Source: JBIOUF01 sp044866695 (GTDB lineage: Bacteria > Actinomycetota > Actinomycetes > Propionibacteriales > Nocardioidaceae). From it: a stretch of DNA of 12,899 bases. The notes under the pieces were generated by a model. That model was given only the letters and a program-made list of their open reading frames with translations, did not search any database and had not been told where the DNA came from. The number at the start of each line of letters is the position of its first letter. Position 1 is the stretch's first letter. The DNA lies in assembly GCA_044866695.1 (NCBI GenBank), contig JBIOUF010000044.1:1-12899 (forward strand), in the 5' to 3' direction. Position numbers and translations under genes: made by a program. Positions 1 to 7,036 of the stretch are shown piece by piece.

Positions 1-85
1 CAACGGGGCTTTCGTGCGGTTATCGGCCACAACCACGCCGGCGGCCCGCCCGACCGCAGCCGCGGCAGGCTCCGGGGTGGCCCGG
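1..85. other. Window edge downstream of smc, one copy of a dispersed motif
   Basis: No gene can be supported in these 85 bases beyond the smc stop. They hold a 13-base motif, atcggccacaacc, at 22-34. The same 13 bases recur at 7707-7719 in the inverted repeat between rsmD and coaD, and in reverse complement at 7603-7615. I cannot see the downstream neighbour; in many actinobacteria it would be ftsY, but that is only family knowledge. Confidence 0.5.
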
Positions 86-3000
86 TCAGCCGGCGTCGCG
101 GAGCCGCTGGCTCACCACGGTAGAGACGCCGTCGCCGCGCATGGTCACGCCGTACAGCGCGTCGCCGATCTCCATGGTCCGCTTCTGGTGGGTGACGACC
201 AGCAGCTGGCTGGTCGCCCGCAGCTCCTCGTAGATCTCCAGCAGCCTGCCCAGGTTGGTGTCGTCGAGCGCCGCCTCGACCTCGTCGAGGATGTAGAAGG
301 GCGACGGCCTGGCCTGGAACAGCGCCACCAGGAAGGCGACCGCGACCAGGGAGCGCTCGCCGCCGGAGAGCAGCGAGAGCCGCTTGACCCGCTTTCCCGG
401 CGGCCGGGCCTCCACCTCGACGCCGGTGGTGAGCAGGTCGTCGGGGTCGGTCAGCACCAGCCGGCCCTCGCCACCGGGGAACAGCCGGGCGAAGACCCGG
501 TCGAAGGCGTCGCTCACGTCCTGCCACGCGGCGGTGAAGACCTCCAGGACCCGCTCGTCGACCTCGCGGACGATGTCGAGGAGGTCCTTGCGGGTGCGGC
601 GCAGGTCCTCCAGCTGCTCGGTGAGGAAGCGGTGCCGCTCCTCCAGGGCCGAGTACTCCTCGAGCGCCAGCGGGTTCACCCGGCCCAGGACGGCCAGCGC
701 CCGCTCGGCGGCGCGAAGCCGCTTCTGCTGCTCCTCGCGGACGAAGGGCACCGCGCGTGGTGCCGCCTCGCCGCCGGGTGCCTCGGGGCCGCCCGCCTGC
801 TCGCCCGTGGACAAGACGGGGGACAGGACCGGGACCGGGAGTTGCGGACCGTAGTCGGCGACCAGCGTGTCCGGGTCGAGGCCGAGCTCCTCGAGCGCGC
901 GCTCCTCGAGCGCCTCCACGCGCATGCGCAGCTCGGTGCGGGCCATCTCGTCGCGATGGACGGTGCCGACCAGCTCCTCGTGCTCCAGGGCCAGGTCGCG
1001 CAGCGCGCCCCGGCAGGCCAGCAGCCGCTCCTCGCGGGCCCGGCGGGCCTCCGCCAGGTCCGCGCGCTCGGCGGCGGCCGCGCCCAGCGAGAGCTCGAGC
1101 CGGGCCAGCACCTGGCTCACCGCCTGGCCCACGGCACGTGCGGCCAGGCCTTCCCGGCGCACCCGCTCGCGGTGCGCCAGGGCACGCACCCGCGCCTCGC
1201 GCTCCTGCTCGGCGGTCCGCTCCAGCGCCTCGGCGCGGCCGGCGAGGGCCCGGGCCCGCTCCTCCGCGGTGCGCAGCGCCAGCCGCGCGTCGGTCTCGGC
1301 GGCGCGGGCGGTCCGGGCGGCCTCGCCCAGCCGGTCCAGGGCGGCGGCGTCCGGCTGGTGGTCGGGCGCGTGGCGGGCCTGCTCGAGCCGCGACTCGAGC
1401 TCGGCGAGCCCGTGCAGGTGACCAGCGCGAGCACGGTCCGCGTCGTCGATCGCCCCGGTCAGCCGGTCGGCCTCCGCACGCGCCGCCCGCGCCGCCGACC
1501 CGTGCTGGGCCAGCTCCTCGGCGACCGCGGCGAGCTGGGCATCGGACTCGTGCAGCCGGGCCAGGGCCACGTCCACGCGGCGGCGCGCCTGCTCCCGCTC
1601 CTCCTCGAGCCTGGCCAGGTCGAAGGCGAGCCGCTCCCTGGCGTGGGTGGCGGTGTCCAGGCGCGCCGCCGCCTCCTCGACGGCCGCCTGCACCTCGAGC
1701 AGGCTCGGCGTGGCGGTCGACCCGCCGGTGACCAGGTGCCGGGCCCACAGGTCGCCGTCACGGGTCACCGCGGTCAGGCCGGGGTGGGCCGCCACGAGGT
1801 CGCGCGCGGCGTCGAGGTCGGCCACCACGGCGACCTTCGCCAGCGCGCGGGCCAGCGCGGGCCGCAGCCGCGGGGGCGCGGACACGGCGTCGACGGCGTA
1901 CCGGGCCTGCCCTGGCAGCGCCGGCCATGACGCGGGGTCGGCGTCGACGTCGGCGAGCAGCAGCCCGGCCCGGCCGAGGTCGTCCTCGCGCAGTCGGGCC
2001 ATCGCGACCAGCGCCGCGCCGGGATCCGCGGCGACCAGCGCGTCCGCGGCCGGTCCCAGGGCGGCCGCCACCGCCGTCTCGTAGCCGGGGCGCACGGTGA
2101 CCAGGGCCGCGACCGAGCCGAGCAGCCCCGGCACCGGTTCGGCCAGCGCGAGGAGCGCCGCCGCCCCGTCCCTGCGGTCCAGGCTCGAGGAGAGCGCCTC
2201 GACCCGGGCCGCCAGCGCCGCTCGCTCCTGGTCGGCGGCCTGCCCCTCGGCGCGCAGCTTGGCCAGCCGGTCGTCGAGGTCGGCGAGCTCGGCCGCGGCC
2301 GCCTCGTGCTCGGCGTCCAGGCCCATCTCGCCGGCGTCCAGGCCGGCCACCTTGGTCTCCAGGGCGGTGAAGTCCCGCTCCGCCCGGTGGGCCCGGGCCA
2401 GCGCCTCCTCACGGCTGCGGGCCAGCCGGTCCAGCTCCTCCTGGGCCGCCGCGGCGCGGCTGTGCGCGGTCTCGACCTGGCCTTGCAGCCGGGCCAGGCC
2501 CTCACGCCGGTCGGCTGCGGCCCGGATCAGGCCGGCGACCCGCCGGTCCTCCTCGGCGTGCCGGTCCTCGGCCTCCCTCCGCGCGGCGAGCGCACGGTCC
2601 AGGGCCGCTGCCAGGTCCTGCACGTCGGCGGCGATGCGCTCCTCCTCCTCGCGCAGCCGCCGAGCCTCGGAGAGCAGCGCCTCGGGGTCGGCGCCGGTCG
2701 CGACCTCGGGTTCCTCGGCCGCGTTGCGCACCCGTTCGGCGGCCAGCCGGGCGGTGCCCTGGAGCCGCTCGCGAAGCGAGGAGAGGGCGAACCAGGTCTC
2801 CTGGGCGGCGGCGGCCACCGCCAGCTCCTCGCGGAGGGCCGCCTCGCCGGCGGCCTCCTCCTCACGGGCCGCCGCGATGGCCGCCTCGACGTCGGCCTGG
2901 CGCTCCCGCAGCACGGTCTCGTCGGCGAGCTCGGCCTCCAGCGCCGCGCGCACCGTGAGCACCTCGTCGGCGAGCAGCCGGGCCCGGGCGTCGCGCGCGT

Positions 3001-3661
3001 CGGCCTGCACGACCGCGGCCTTCCGCGCGACCTCGGCCTGGCGGCCCAGCGGCCCCAGCTGGCGGCGGATCTCGGCGAGCAGGTCGGCCAGGCGGGTCAG
3101 GTTCCCCTCGGTGGCCTCGAGCTTGCGCAGCGCCTTCTCCTTGCGCTTGCGGTGCTTGAGGACCCCGGCGGCCTCCTCGATGAACCCGCGCCGGTCCTCG
3201 GCGGTGGCGTGCAGCACGGAGTCGAGGCGGCCCTGCCCCACGATCACGTGCATCTCCTTGCCGATGCCGGAGTCGAAGAGCAGCTCCTGCACGTCGAGCA
3301 GGCGGCAGGTCCTGCCGTTGACCGCGTACTCCGAGCTGCCGCCCCGGAACATCGTGCGGCTGACGGTCACCTCGGCGTACTCGATGGGCAACGCCCCGTC
3401 GGAGTTGTCGATGGTGAGCGACACCTCGGCCCGGCCCAGCGGTGGCCGCCCCGGCGTACCGGCGAAGATGACGTCCTCCATGCGACCGCCGCGCAGCGAC
3501 TTGGCGCCCTGCTCCCCCATCACCCAGGCGAGCGCGTCGACGACGTTGGACTTGCCCGACCCGTTGGGCCCGACGACGCAGGTGATCCCCGGCTCGAGCT
3601 GCAGGGTCGTGGTGGACGCGAAGGACTTGAACCCGCGGAGCGTGAGGCTCTTCAGGTGCAC
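86..3661 (-). CDS. smc: Chromosome segregation protein SMC
   Basis: This is the core ATPase of the bacterial SMC-ScpAB condensin, which organises and segregates the chromosome. The 1191-residue product has the full family layout. The N-terminal ATPase half has a Walker A motif, GPNGSGKS, at about residues 31-38. A long Ala/Glu/Arg-rich coiled coil follows, then a globular hinge around residues 505-645, the return coiled coil, and a C-terminal half with the signature LSGGE at about 1098-1102 and Walker B FYILDE at 1122-1127. I chose the GTG at 3661 because the protein then begins VHLKSLTLRGFKSF, as SMCs do, and GAGGGAGG lies about 7 bases upstream. The frame stays open upstream to 3808, but that extension is unlike SMC and runs through the spacer. 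The gene lies downstream of the small coiled-coil gene on the same strand, across a 445-bp spacer, and probably has its own promoter. Confidence 0.97.
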   Translation of the reverse strand: MHLKSLTLRGFKSFASTTTLQLEPGITCVVGPNGSGKSNVVDALAWVMGEQGAKSLRGGRMEDVIFAGTPGRPPLGRAEVSLTIDNSDGALPIEYAEVTVSRTMFRGGSSEYAVNGRTCRLLDVQELLFDSGIGKEMHVIVGQGRLDSVLHATAEDRRGFIEEAAGVLKHRKRKEKALRKLEATEGNLTRLADLLAEIRRQLGPLGRQAEVARKAAVVQADARDARARLLADEVLTVRAALEAELADETVLRERQADVEAAIAAAREEEAAGEAALREELAVAAAAQETWFALSSLRERLQGTARLAAERVRNAAEEPEVATGADPEALLSEARRLREEEERIAADVQDLAAALDRALAARREAEDRHAEEDRRVAGLIRAAADRREGLARLQGQVETAHSRAAAAQEELDRLARSREEALARAHRAERDFTALETKVAGLDAGEMGLDAEHEAAAAELADLDDRLAKLRAEGQAADQERAALAARVEALSSSLDRRDGAAALLALAEPVPGLLGSVAALVTVRPGYETAVAAALGPAADALVAADPGAALVAMARLREDDLGRAGLLLADVDADPASWPALPGQARYAVDAVSAPPRLRPALARALAKVAVVADLDAARDLVAAHPGLTAVTRDGDLWARHLVTGGSTATPSLLEVQAAVEEAAARLDTATHARERLAFDLARLEEEREQARRRVDVALARLHESDAQLAAVAEELAQHGSAARAARAEADRLTGAIDDADRARAGHLHGLAELESRLEQARHAPDHQPDAAALDRLGEAARTARAAETDARLALRTAEERARALAGRAEALERTAEQEREARVRALAHRERVRREGLAARAVGQAVSQVLARLELSLGAAAAERADLAEARRAREERLLACRGALRDLALEHEELVGTVHRDEMARTELRMRVEALEERALEELGLDPDTLVADYGPQLPVPVLSPVLSTGEQAGGPEAPGGEAAPRAVPFVREEQQKRLRAAERALAVLGRVNPLALEEYSALEERHRFLTEQLEDLRRTRKDLLDIVREVDERVLEVFTAAWQDVSDAFDRVFARLFPGGEGRLVLTDPDDLLTTGVEVEARPPGKRVKRLSLLSGGERSLVAVAFLVALFQARPSPFYILDEVEAALDDTNLGRLLEIYEELRATSQLLVVTHQKRTMEIGDALYGVTMRGDGVSTVVSQRLRDAG

Positions 3662-3722
3662 CGAACAGGCCTCCCTCGAGAGGGTCGGGTCGGACGCCGC
3701 CGGGGAAGGAGCAGCGCCGCCC

Positions 3723-3728
3723 ACCCTA
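3723..3728 (-). promoter_or_regulatory. Possible -10 element for smc
   Basis: Read on the minus strand the hexamer is TAGGGT, which fits the actinobacterial TAnnnT -10 pattern. It would start transcription roughly 55 bases before the smc GTG. There is no convincing -35 at the expected distance, so this is a weak call. Confidence 0.25.
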
Positions 3729-3775
3729 GCCACGCCCACCCCTCCGCCCCGGACGACCCGCTGACCGTCATGGGT

Positions 3776-3863
3776 CGAGCCGTCAATCCTGGCGGGCCGA
3801 GCCGTCAATCGTGGCGGGCCGAGCCGTCAATCGTGGCGGGCCGAGCCGTCAATCGTGGCGGGC
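3776..3863. repeat. Four 22-bp tandem repeats upstream of smc
   Basis: Four head-to-tail copies of a 22-base unit, cgagccgtcaatcgtggcgg followed by gc, start at 3776, 3798, 3820 and 3842. The first copy differs at one base (cct for cgt); the other three are identical. The array then breaks down after cgag at 3864-3867. A degenerate fifth copy may precede it (tgaccgtcatgg near 3762). There are no spacers between units. On the minus strand each unit contains ATTGACGGCTCGG. The array sits 115-202 bases upstream of the smc start. Its period is close to two turns of the DNA helix, so each unit would present the same face to a protein. Confidence 0.95.
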
Positions 3864-3955
3864 CGAGCGGCGCCCTGCCCTCGCACCCGGCTGGGACCCT
3901 GCCCCGGGTCCGCTGGCTGGCTTCGTGACGCTCGCGAGCTCGCTGCTCAGCCCGA

Positions 3956-3992
3956 GTCGAGACGCCTCCGCCAACCGCTCCGGCTCCTCGAC
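3956..3992. repeat. Imperfect inverted repeat GTCGAG...CTCGAC
   Basis: GTCGAG at 3956-3961 pairs with CTCGAC at 3987-3992. After a 2x2 internal loop, GCC at 3964-3966 pairs with GGC at 3982-3984. With the adjacent palindrome gctcgcgagc at 3930-3939 it looks like a dispersed intergenic repeat of high-GC actinobacteria. That reading is from memory of similar sequences and has not been searched. Confidence 0.45.
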
Positions 3993-4029
3993 CACCGGTC
4001 CCGCCCCGACGCCGGGGGCACACACGGCT

Positions 4030-4062
4030 CAGCCCGTGTCCTCCACCGGAGGGCACGGGCTG
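4030..4062. terminator. Strong hairpin downstream of the small coiled-coil gene
   Basis: CAGCCCGTG at 4030-4038 pairs with CACGGGCTG at 4054-4062, and inside it CCTCC at 4040-4044 pairs with GGAGG at 4048-4052. With one G-T wobble this gives a 15-bp stem and a three-base loop. It lies 44 bases past the stop of the small gene. There is no T-run on either strand, so it would be a terminator of the U-less type common in high-GC bacteria, or an RNA-stabilising stem. A second hairpin, GGGTCC-GCGA-GGACCC at 4073-4088, lies between it and the gene. Confidence 0.6.
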
Positions 4063-4106
4063 GGCGATCGTCGGGTCCGCGAGGACCCAGGGTTCGGCGA
4101 CGCAGA

Positions 4107-4310
4107 CTAGGCGGGCTGCATCTCCTCCGGAACGGTCAGCAGGGCCGTGTCGTCCACTGCGGCAGCAAGGGCGTCGTTCTGCGACTGGAGCCGGAGCACG
4201 TGCGCCTCCAGATCCTCGACCTGCTGCCTGAGCCGCCGGTTCTCCGCGGTGAGCCGGGATGCGACACGGGTGTCGGTCCCGTTCATGTAGCCGAGGAGGG
4301 CCTTGGCCAT
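4107..4310 (-). CDS. Small conserved coiled-coil protein of unknown function (67 aa)
   Basis: The ATG at 4310 has a strong ribosome binding site, GGAGG, about 7 bases upstream, and the frame ends at TAG, 4107-4109. The 67-residue product begins MAKALLGYMNG. It then has a charged leucine-rich stretch, about residues 20-50 (SRLTAENRRLRQQVEDLEAH and onward), with leucines or valines at heptad spacing, which should form a short coiled coil like a leucine zipper. The tail is acidic. There is no membrane segment, signal peptide or cysteine. I recall short MAKALLG... proteins with a similar coiled coil in Nocardioides-type actinobacteria, annotated as hypothetical, but cannot verify that here. It lies 116 bases downstream of mutM and is followed by two hairpins, so it may be its own transcription unit. 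Function unknown; dimerisation or DNA/protein binding is only an inference from the zipper. Confidence 0.85.
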   Translation of the reverse strand: MAKALLGYMNGTDTRVASRLTAENRRLRQQVEDLEAHVLRLQSQNDALAAAVDDTALLTVPEEMQPA

Positions 4311-4426
4311 GTGATGTCCTCCGTTGGGATGAGGTCGTCTCTCACACCCGGGGGCAATGAGGCCGTGCGAGGGCCAACACAGGGGGTGTGGTGTGTCTCC
4401 AAGGGTCCCACGGGCCCGGGCCAGGG

Positions 4427-5326
4427 TCAATCCCGGGGGGTCCGGCCCGGGGCGCCGGCCCTGGCAGCGGTACGCCGAGGGCGGGGCTGGCAGTGCGGGC
4501 AGAACGCCGACGAGCGGTTCATGAAGGGCACGCGGACGATCTGCGTGCCGCACCGCGAGCAGGACCGGCCCTCCTGGCCGTAGACCTCCAGGGACCGGTC
4601 GAAGTAGCCGCTGGCACCGTTCACGTCGACGTACAGCGGGTCGAACGACGTGCCGCCCTGGGCGAGCGCCGCGGTCATCACCGCGCGCACGCCCGCCAGC
4701 ACGTCGCGCACCTGCGCCGCCCGCAGCCGGACGCCGAGGCGGTCGCCGTGCACGCGGGCGAGCCAGAGCCCCTCGTCGGCGTAGATGTTCCCCACGCCGG
4801 AGACCGCGGTCTGGTCCAGCAGGATCCGCTTGATGCCGCTGTGCCGGCGGCGCACCGCGGCGACGAACGCGTCGTCGTCGAACGCGGGGTCCAGCGGGTC
4901 GCGGGCGATGTGGGCGATCTCGGCGGGCAGCTCGGCGCTGCCCGCGGAGACCGACAGACCGCCGAACATGCGCTGGTCGGCGAACCGCAGCTCCCGCCCG
5001 GCCGGCCGGCCCGCGTCGGCCAGGCCGAACCGCACCCGCAGGTGCCGCTCGGGCGGGTCCGCCGGGCTGCGGACCAGGAGCTGGCCGCTCATGCCGAGGT
5101 GGGCGAGCAGCGCGTCGCCGCCGTCCAGCGGCAGCCACAGGTACTTGCCGCGCCTCCGGGCGTCGGTCACCAGGCGGCCCTCCAGGGCGGCGGCGAAGTC
5201 CGCGGGGCCGGCGAGGTGCCGGCGGACCGGCCTGGGGTGCAGCACGGTGACGCCGGTGAGGCGGCGGCCGACGACGTGGTCGACCAGCCCCCGCCGGACC
5301 ACCTCGACCTCGGGCAGCTCGGGCAT
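4427..5326 (-). CDS. mutM: Formamidopyrimidine-DNA glycosylase (Fpg/MutM)
   Basis: A bifunctional glycosylase/AP lyase that removes 8-oxoguanine and formamidopyrimidines from DNA in base excision repair. The 299-residue protein starts MPELPEVEVVRRGL, giving the catalytic Pro2 and Glu3 after Met removal. Lys61 (GKYLWL) and Met79 (HLGMSG) are the expected DNA-contact and intercalating residues. The helix-two-turn-helix is at about 168-191 (LLDQTAVSGVGNIYADEGLW). The C-terminal zinc finger has Cys256, Cys259, Cys276 and Cys279, with Arg271 in the loop. It is slightly longer than the usual 270-290 residues because about 19 basic, Arg/Pro/Ala-rich residues follow the finger. The gene starts 9 bases after the rnc stop with no strong ribosome binding site, so translational coupling to rnc is likely. 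Confidence 0.96.
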   Translation of the reverse strand: MPELPEVEVVRRGLVDHVVGRRLTGVTVLHPRPVRRHLAGPADFAAALEGRLVTDARRRGKYLWLPLDGGDALLAHLGMSGQLLVRSPADPPERHLRVRFGLADAGRPAGRELRFADQRMFGGLSVSAGSAELPAEIAHIARDPLDPAFDDDAFVAAVRRRHSGIKRILLDQTAVSGVGNIYADEGLWLARVHGDRLGVRLRAAQVRDVLAGVRAVMTAALAQGGTSFDPLYVDVNGASGYFDRSLEVYGQEGRSCSRCGTQIVRVPFMNRSSAFCPHCQPRPRRTAARAGAPGRTPRD

Positions 5327-5335
5327 CCGGTCGGG

Positions 5336-6052
5336 TCAGTCCGCGGCGACGGCGCTCTGGGCCAGCCGGGCCGAGATCTCGCGGTACGCCGTCTCCGCGG
5401 CCTGCTGCTCGGCCTCCTTCTTCGACCGGCCCACCCCCTGGCCGTACGTCGACGGGCCGACCTGGACCCGGGCCGTGAACGTCTTGGCGTGGTCGGGGCC
5501 GTCGTCGGCGATGACGTACTCGGGCACGCCCAGGGCGTGCTCGGCGGTCAGCTCCTGGAGGCTGGTCTTCCAGTCCAGCCCCGCACCGAGCCCCGACGCG
5601 TGCTCCATCAGGGGGTCGAAGAGCCGGTGCACCACCGCGCCGGCCGCCTCGAAGCCGCCGCTGAGGTAGATCGCGCCGATCACCGCCTCCACGGTGTCGG
5701 ACAGGATCGAGGCCTTCTCCCGGCCGCCGGTGGTGTCCTCGCCCCGCCCGAGCATGATGTGCTCGCCCAACCCGATCGTGCGAGCGACGTCGGCCAGCGC
5801 GCGGGCGTTCACCACCGCTGCCCGGAGCTTGGCCAGGCGGCCCTCGGACAGGTCGGGGTGCTGCCGGTAGAGGGTCTCGGTCACGATGACGCCGAGCACC
5901 GCGTCGCCGAGGAACTCCAGTCGCTCGTTGGTGGGGATGCCGCCGTTCTCGTAGGCGTAGGAGCGGTGGGTCAGCGCGCGCTCGAGCAGCGCGGGGTCCA
6001 GCGTCGGGTCGCCGAGCGCCGAGCGGAGCGCGTCGTACGACGGCTCACCCAT
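5336..6052 (-). CDS. rnc: Ribonuclease III
   Basis: Double-strand-specific endoribonuclease that processes the 30S pre-rRNA and many structured mRNAs. The 238-residue product has the RNase III catalytic domain at about 8-150, with the signature NERLEFLGDAV at 42-52. The metal-binding acids Glu43, Glu46, Asp50, Asp119 and Glu122 are all present. A C-terminal double-stranded-RNA binding domain follows at about 160-230 (DWKTSLQE to KKEAEQQAAETAYREI). I chose the ATG at 6052 (MGEPSYDALR) because it gives the normal length and lies 20 bases after the rpmF stop. The frame is open further upstream, but that stretch overlaps rpmF and the DUF177 gene. The order rpmF-rnc-mutM is a standard actinobacterial arrangement. 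Confidence 0.97.
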   Translation of the reverse strand: MGEPSYDALRSALGDPTLDPALLERALTHRSYAYENGGIPTNERLEFLGDAVLGVIVTETLYRQHPDLSEGRLAKLRAAVVNARALADVARTIGLGEHIMLGRGEDTTGGREKASILSDTVEAVIGAIYLSGGFEAAGAVVHRLFDPLMEHASGLGAGLDWKTSLQELTAEHALGVPEYVIADDGPDHAKTFTARVQVGPSTYGQGVGRSKKEAEQQAAETAYREISARLAQSAVAAD

Positions 6053-6072
6053 GCCGGGGGCCGGCGCCTGTG

Positions 6073-6258
6073 TCAGAGGACCTGGCGGCGGTCGCCGCGG
6101 GCGCCGTACTGGCCGCACTCCTGGCAGGCGCGGTGCGGGAGGTGCCGGGCGCCGCAGGCGGGGTTGCCGCAGACGACCAGGGTGGGCGCCGTCGCCTTCC
6201 ACTGCGAGCGGCGGTGCCGGGTGTTGCTGCGCGAGGTCTTCCGCTTCGGGACAGCCAC
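6073..6258 (-). CDS. rpmF: 50S ribosomal protein L32, zinc-ribbon form
   Basis: Small protein of the large ribosomal subunit. The 61-residue product begins with the classic L32 N-terminus (VAVPKRKTSRSNTRHRRSQW, GTG start read as Met). It has four cysteines in the C-terminal half, CGNPAC and CQEC, separated by GARHLPHRA, so it is the zinc-binding C+ form. The first pair is spaced C-x4-C, where many L32 proteins have C-x2-C. The GTG at 6256-6258 has AAGGAG about 8 bases upstream. It lies 78 bases downstream of the DUF177 gene, its usual partner across bacteria, and 20 bases ahead of rnc. Confidence 0.97.
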   Translation of the reverse strand: MAVPKRKTSRSNTRHRRSQWKATAPTLVVCGNPACGARHLPHRACQECGQYGARGDRRQVL

Positions 6259-6336
6259 GGTGGTACTCCTTCACCTCGAGCCGCCGTCGCGGCCGGTCAA
6301 CTGGTGGTGCGCGTCCTGCTGTGTTCCTGGGTCCTG

Positions 6337-6897
6337 CTAGGCGTCCGGCCCGGGCCGGCGCGGCGTGACGGCACGCAGCTCCGCCCAGCGGGGGTCGAGG
6401 TCCGGCTCGTGGCGGTGTCCGGGGTCCTCGGCGAGGCGGGCCCCACACTCCACGCACAGCCCCGGACAGTCCTCGCGGCACAGCGGCTGGAACGGCAGCG
6501 CGAGCACCACCGCGTTCCGCAGCGCCGGCTCGAGGTCGGCGAGGTCGCCCAGCAGCCGGCTGGTCTCCTCGTCGTCCTCGGCCCCGGCCGGGACGTCGCG
6601 GTCGTCGTACACGAACAGCTCCTGGAGGTCCGCCGCGACGATGTCGCGCACGCCCGCCAGGCACCGCGCGCACTCCCCGGCGAGCTCCGTGGTGGCGGTG
6701 CCGGTGACCAGCACACCCTCGACCACCGCCTCCAGGCGGAGGTCGAGGACCACCGGGGAACCCTCGGGAACGCCGACGACCTCGATGCCCAGGTCTGCCG
6801 GGGCCGGCGCCGTGAGGTGGACCGGGCGCTGCGACCCCGGGCGGCGGCCGAGCTCGCGGGTGTCGAGCACGAGCGGCGCTCTCGGGTCGAGACGCAC
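6337..6897 (-). CDS. YceD/DUF177 family protein
   Basis: A conserved protein nearly always encoded just upstream of rpmF. The family is linked to 23S rRNA maturation and ribosome assembly in some bacteria and plants, but its biochemical role is unsettled. The 186-residue product starts VRLDPRAPLVLDTRELGRRPG, a typical actinobacterial DUF177 N-terminus. Cys76 and Cys79 form GECARC, and Cys140, Cys144, Cys148 and Cys151 lie in the C-terminal C-x3-C-x3-C-x2-C cluster, so it probably binds metal. I chose the GTG at 6897 because GGAAAG lies 8-9 bases before it; a GTG three codons earlier (6906) is possible but would overlap that site. The frame stays open up to 7035, but the extension is Pro/Gly/Arg-rich and unlike the family. 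A promoter lies about 92 bases upstream, so this is probably the first gene of the rpmF-rnc-mutM transcript. Confidence 0.92.
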   Translation of the reverse strand: MRLDPRAPLVLDTRELGRRPGSQRPVHLTAPAPADLGIEVVGVPEGSPVVLDLRLEAVVEGVLVTGTATTELAGECARCLAGVRDIVAADLQELFVYDDRDVPAGAEDDEETSRLLGDLADLEPALRNAVVLALPFQPLCREDCPGLCVECGARLAEDPGHRHEPDLDPRWAELRAVTPRRPGPDA

Positions 6898-6989
6898 GGG
6901 TATCACTTTCCGATGTCGGACAGGCAGACCACGGTCCCCGGAGCCTCGACCGGGCGGACCCGGTGCTGGGGCGGCGAGGACCGCCGTCC

Positions 6990-7019
6990 AGCGTACCCGG
7001 ACGCCGCCGGCCTGGCCAA
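6990..7019 (-). promoter_or_regulatory. Likely promoter for DUF177-rpmF-rnc-mutM
   Basis: On the minus strand TTGGCC (7014-7019) is followed after 18 bases by TACGCT (6990-6995). These match the TTGACN and TAnnnT patterns of the main actinobacterial sigma factor. It lies in the 139-base gap between the coaD stop and the DUF177 start. The leader would be about 85 bases. Confidence 0.45.
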
Positions 7020-7036
7020 AACCCGTCTCGGACACC

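Larger units (their letters stand above)
3662..4106. other. Gene-free spacer between smc and the small coiled-coil gene
   Basis: I see no convincing gene in these 445 bases. The open frames through it have no recognisable product and no good ribosome binding site. It holds the possible smc -10 site, the 22-bp tandem array, an imperfect inverted repeat at 3956-3992, a perfect 10-base palindrome gctcgcgagc at 3930-3939, and two hairpins at 4030-4062 and 4073-4088. Confidence 0.7.

Noticed and set aside
14..1930. Long plus-strand open frame opposite smc, and others at 2097-3764 and 2306-3928
   Set aside because: They are antisense to a clear SMC gene, have low-complexity Arg/Gly/Pro or Ser/Arg composition typical of GC-rich shadow frames, and resemble no family.
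3662..3808. N-terminal extension of the SMC frame
   Set aside because: SMC proteins begin at the VHLKSLTLRGFKSF stretch, and a good ribosome binding site precedes the GTG at 3661.
3776..3863. CRISPR array
   Set aside because: The 22-base units are directly adjacent with no spacers, and there are no cas genes in the window.
4311..5138. Extension of the small coiled-coil frame through mutM
   Set aside because: The upstream part is a shadow frame of mutM. The ATG at 4310 has a strong ribosome binding site and begins the recognisable protein.
6053..6673. Long N-terminal extension of the RNase III frame
   Set aside because: It overlaps rpmF and the DUF177 gene in another frame. The ATG at 6052 gives a normal-length RNase III.
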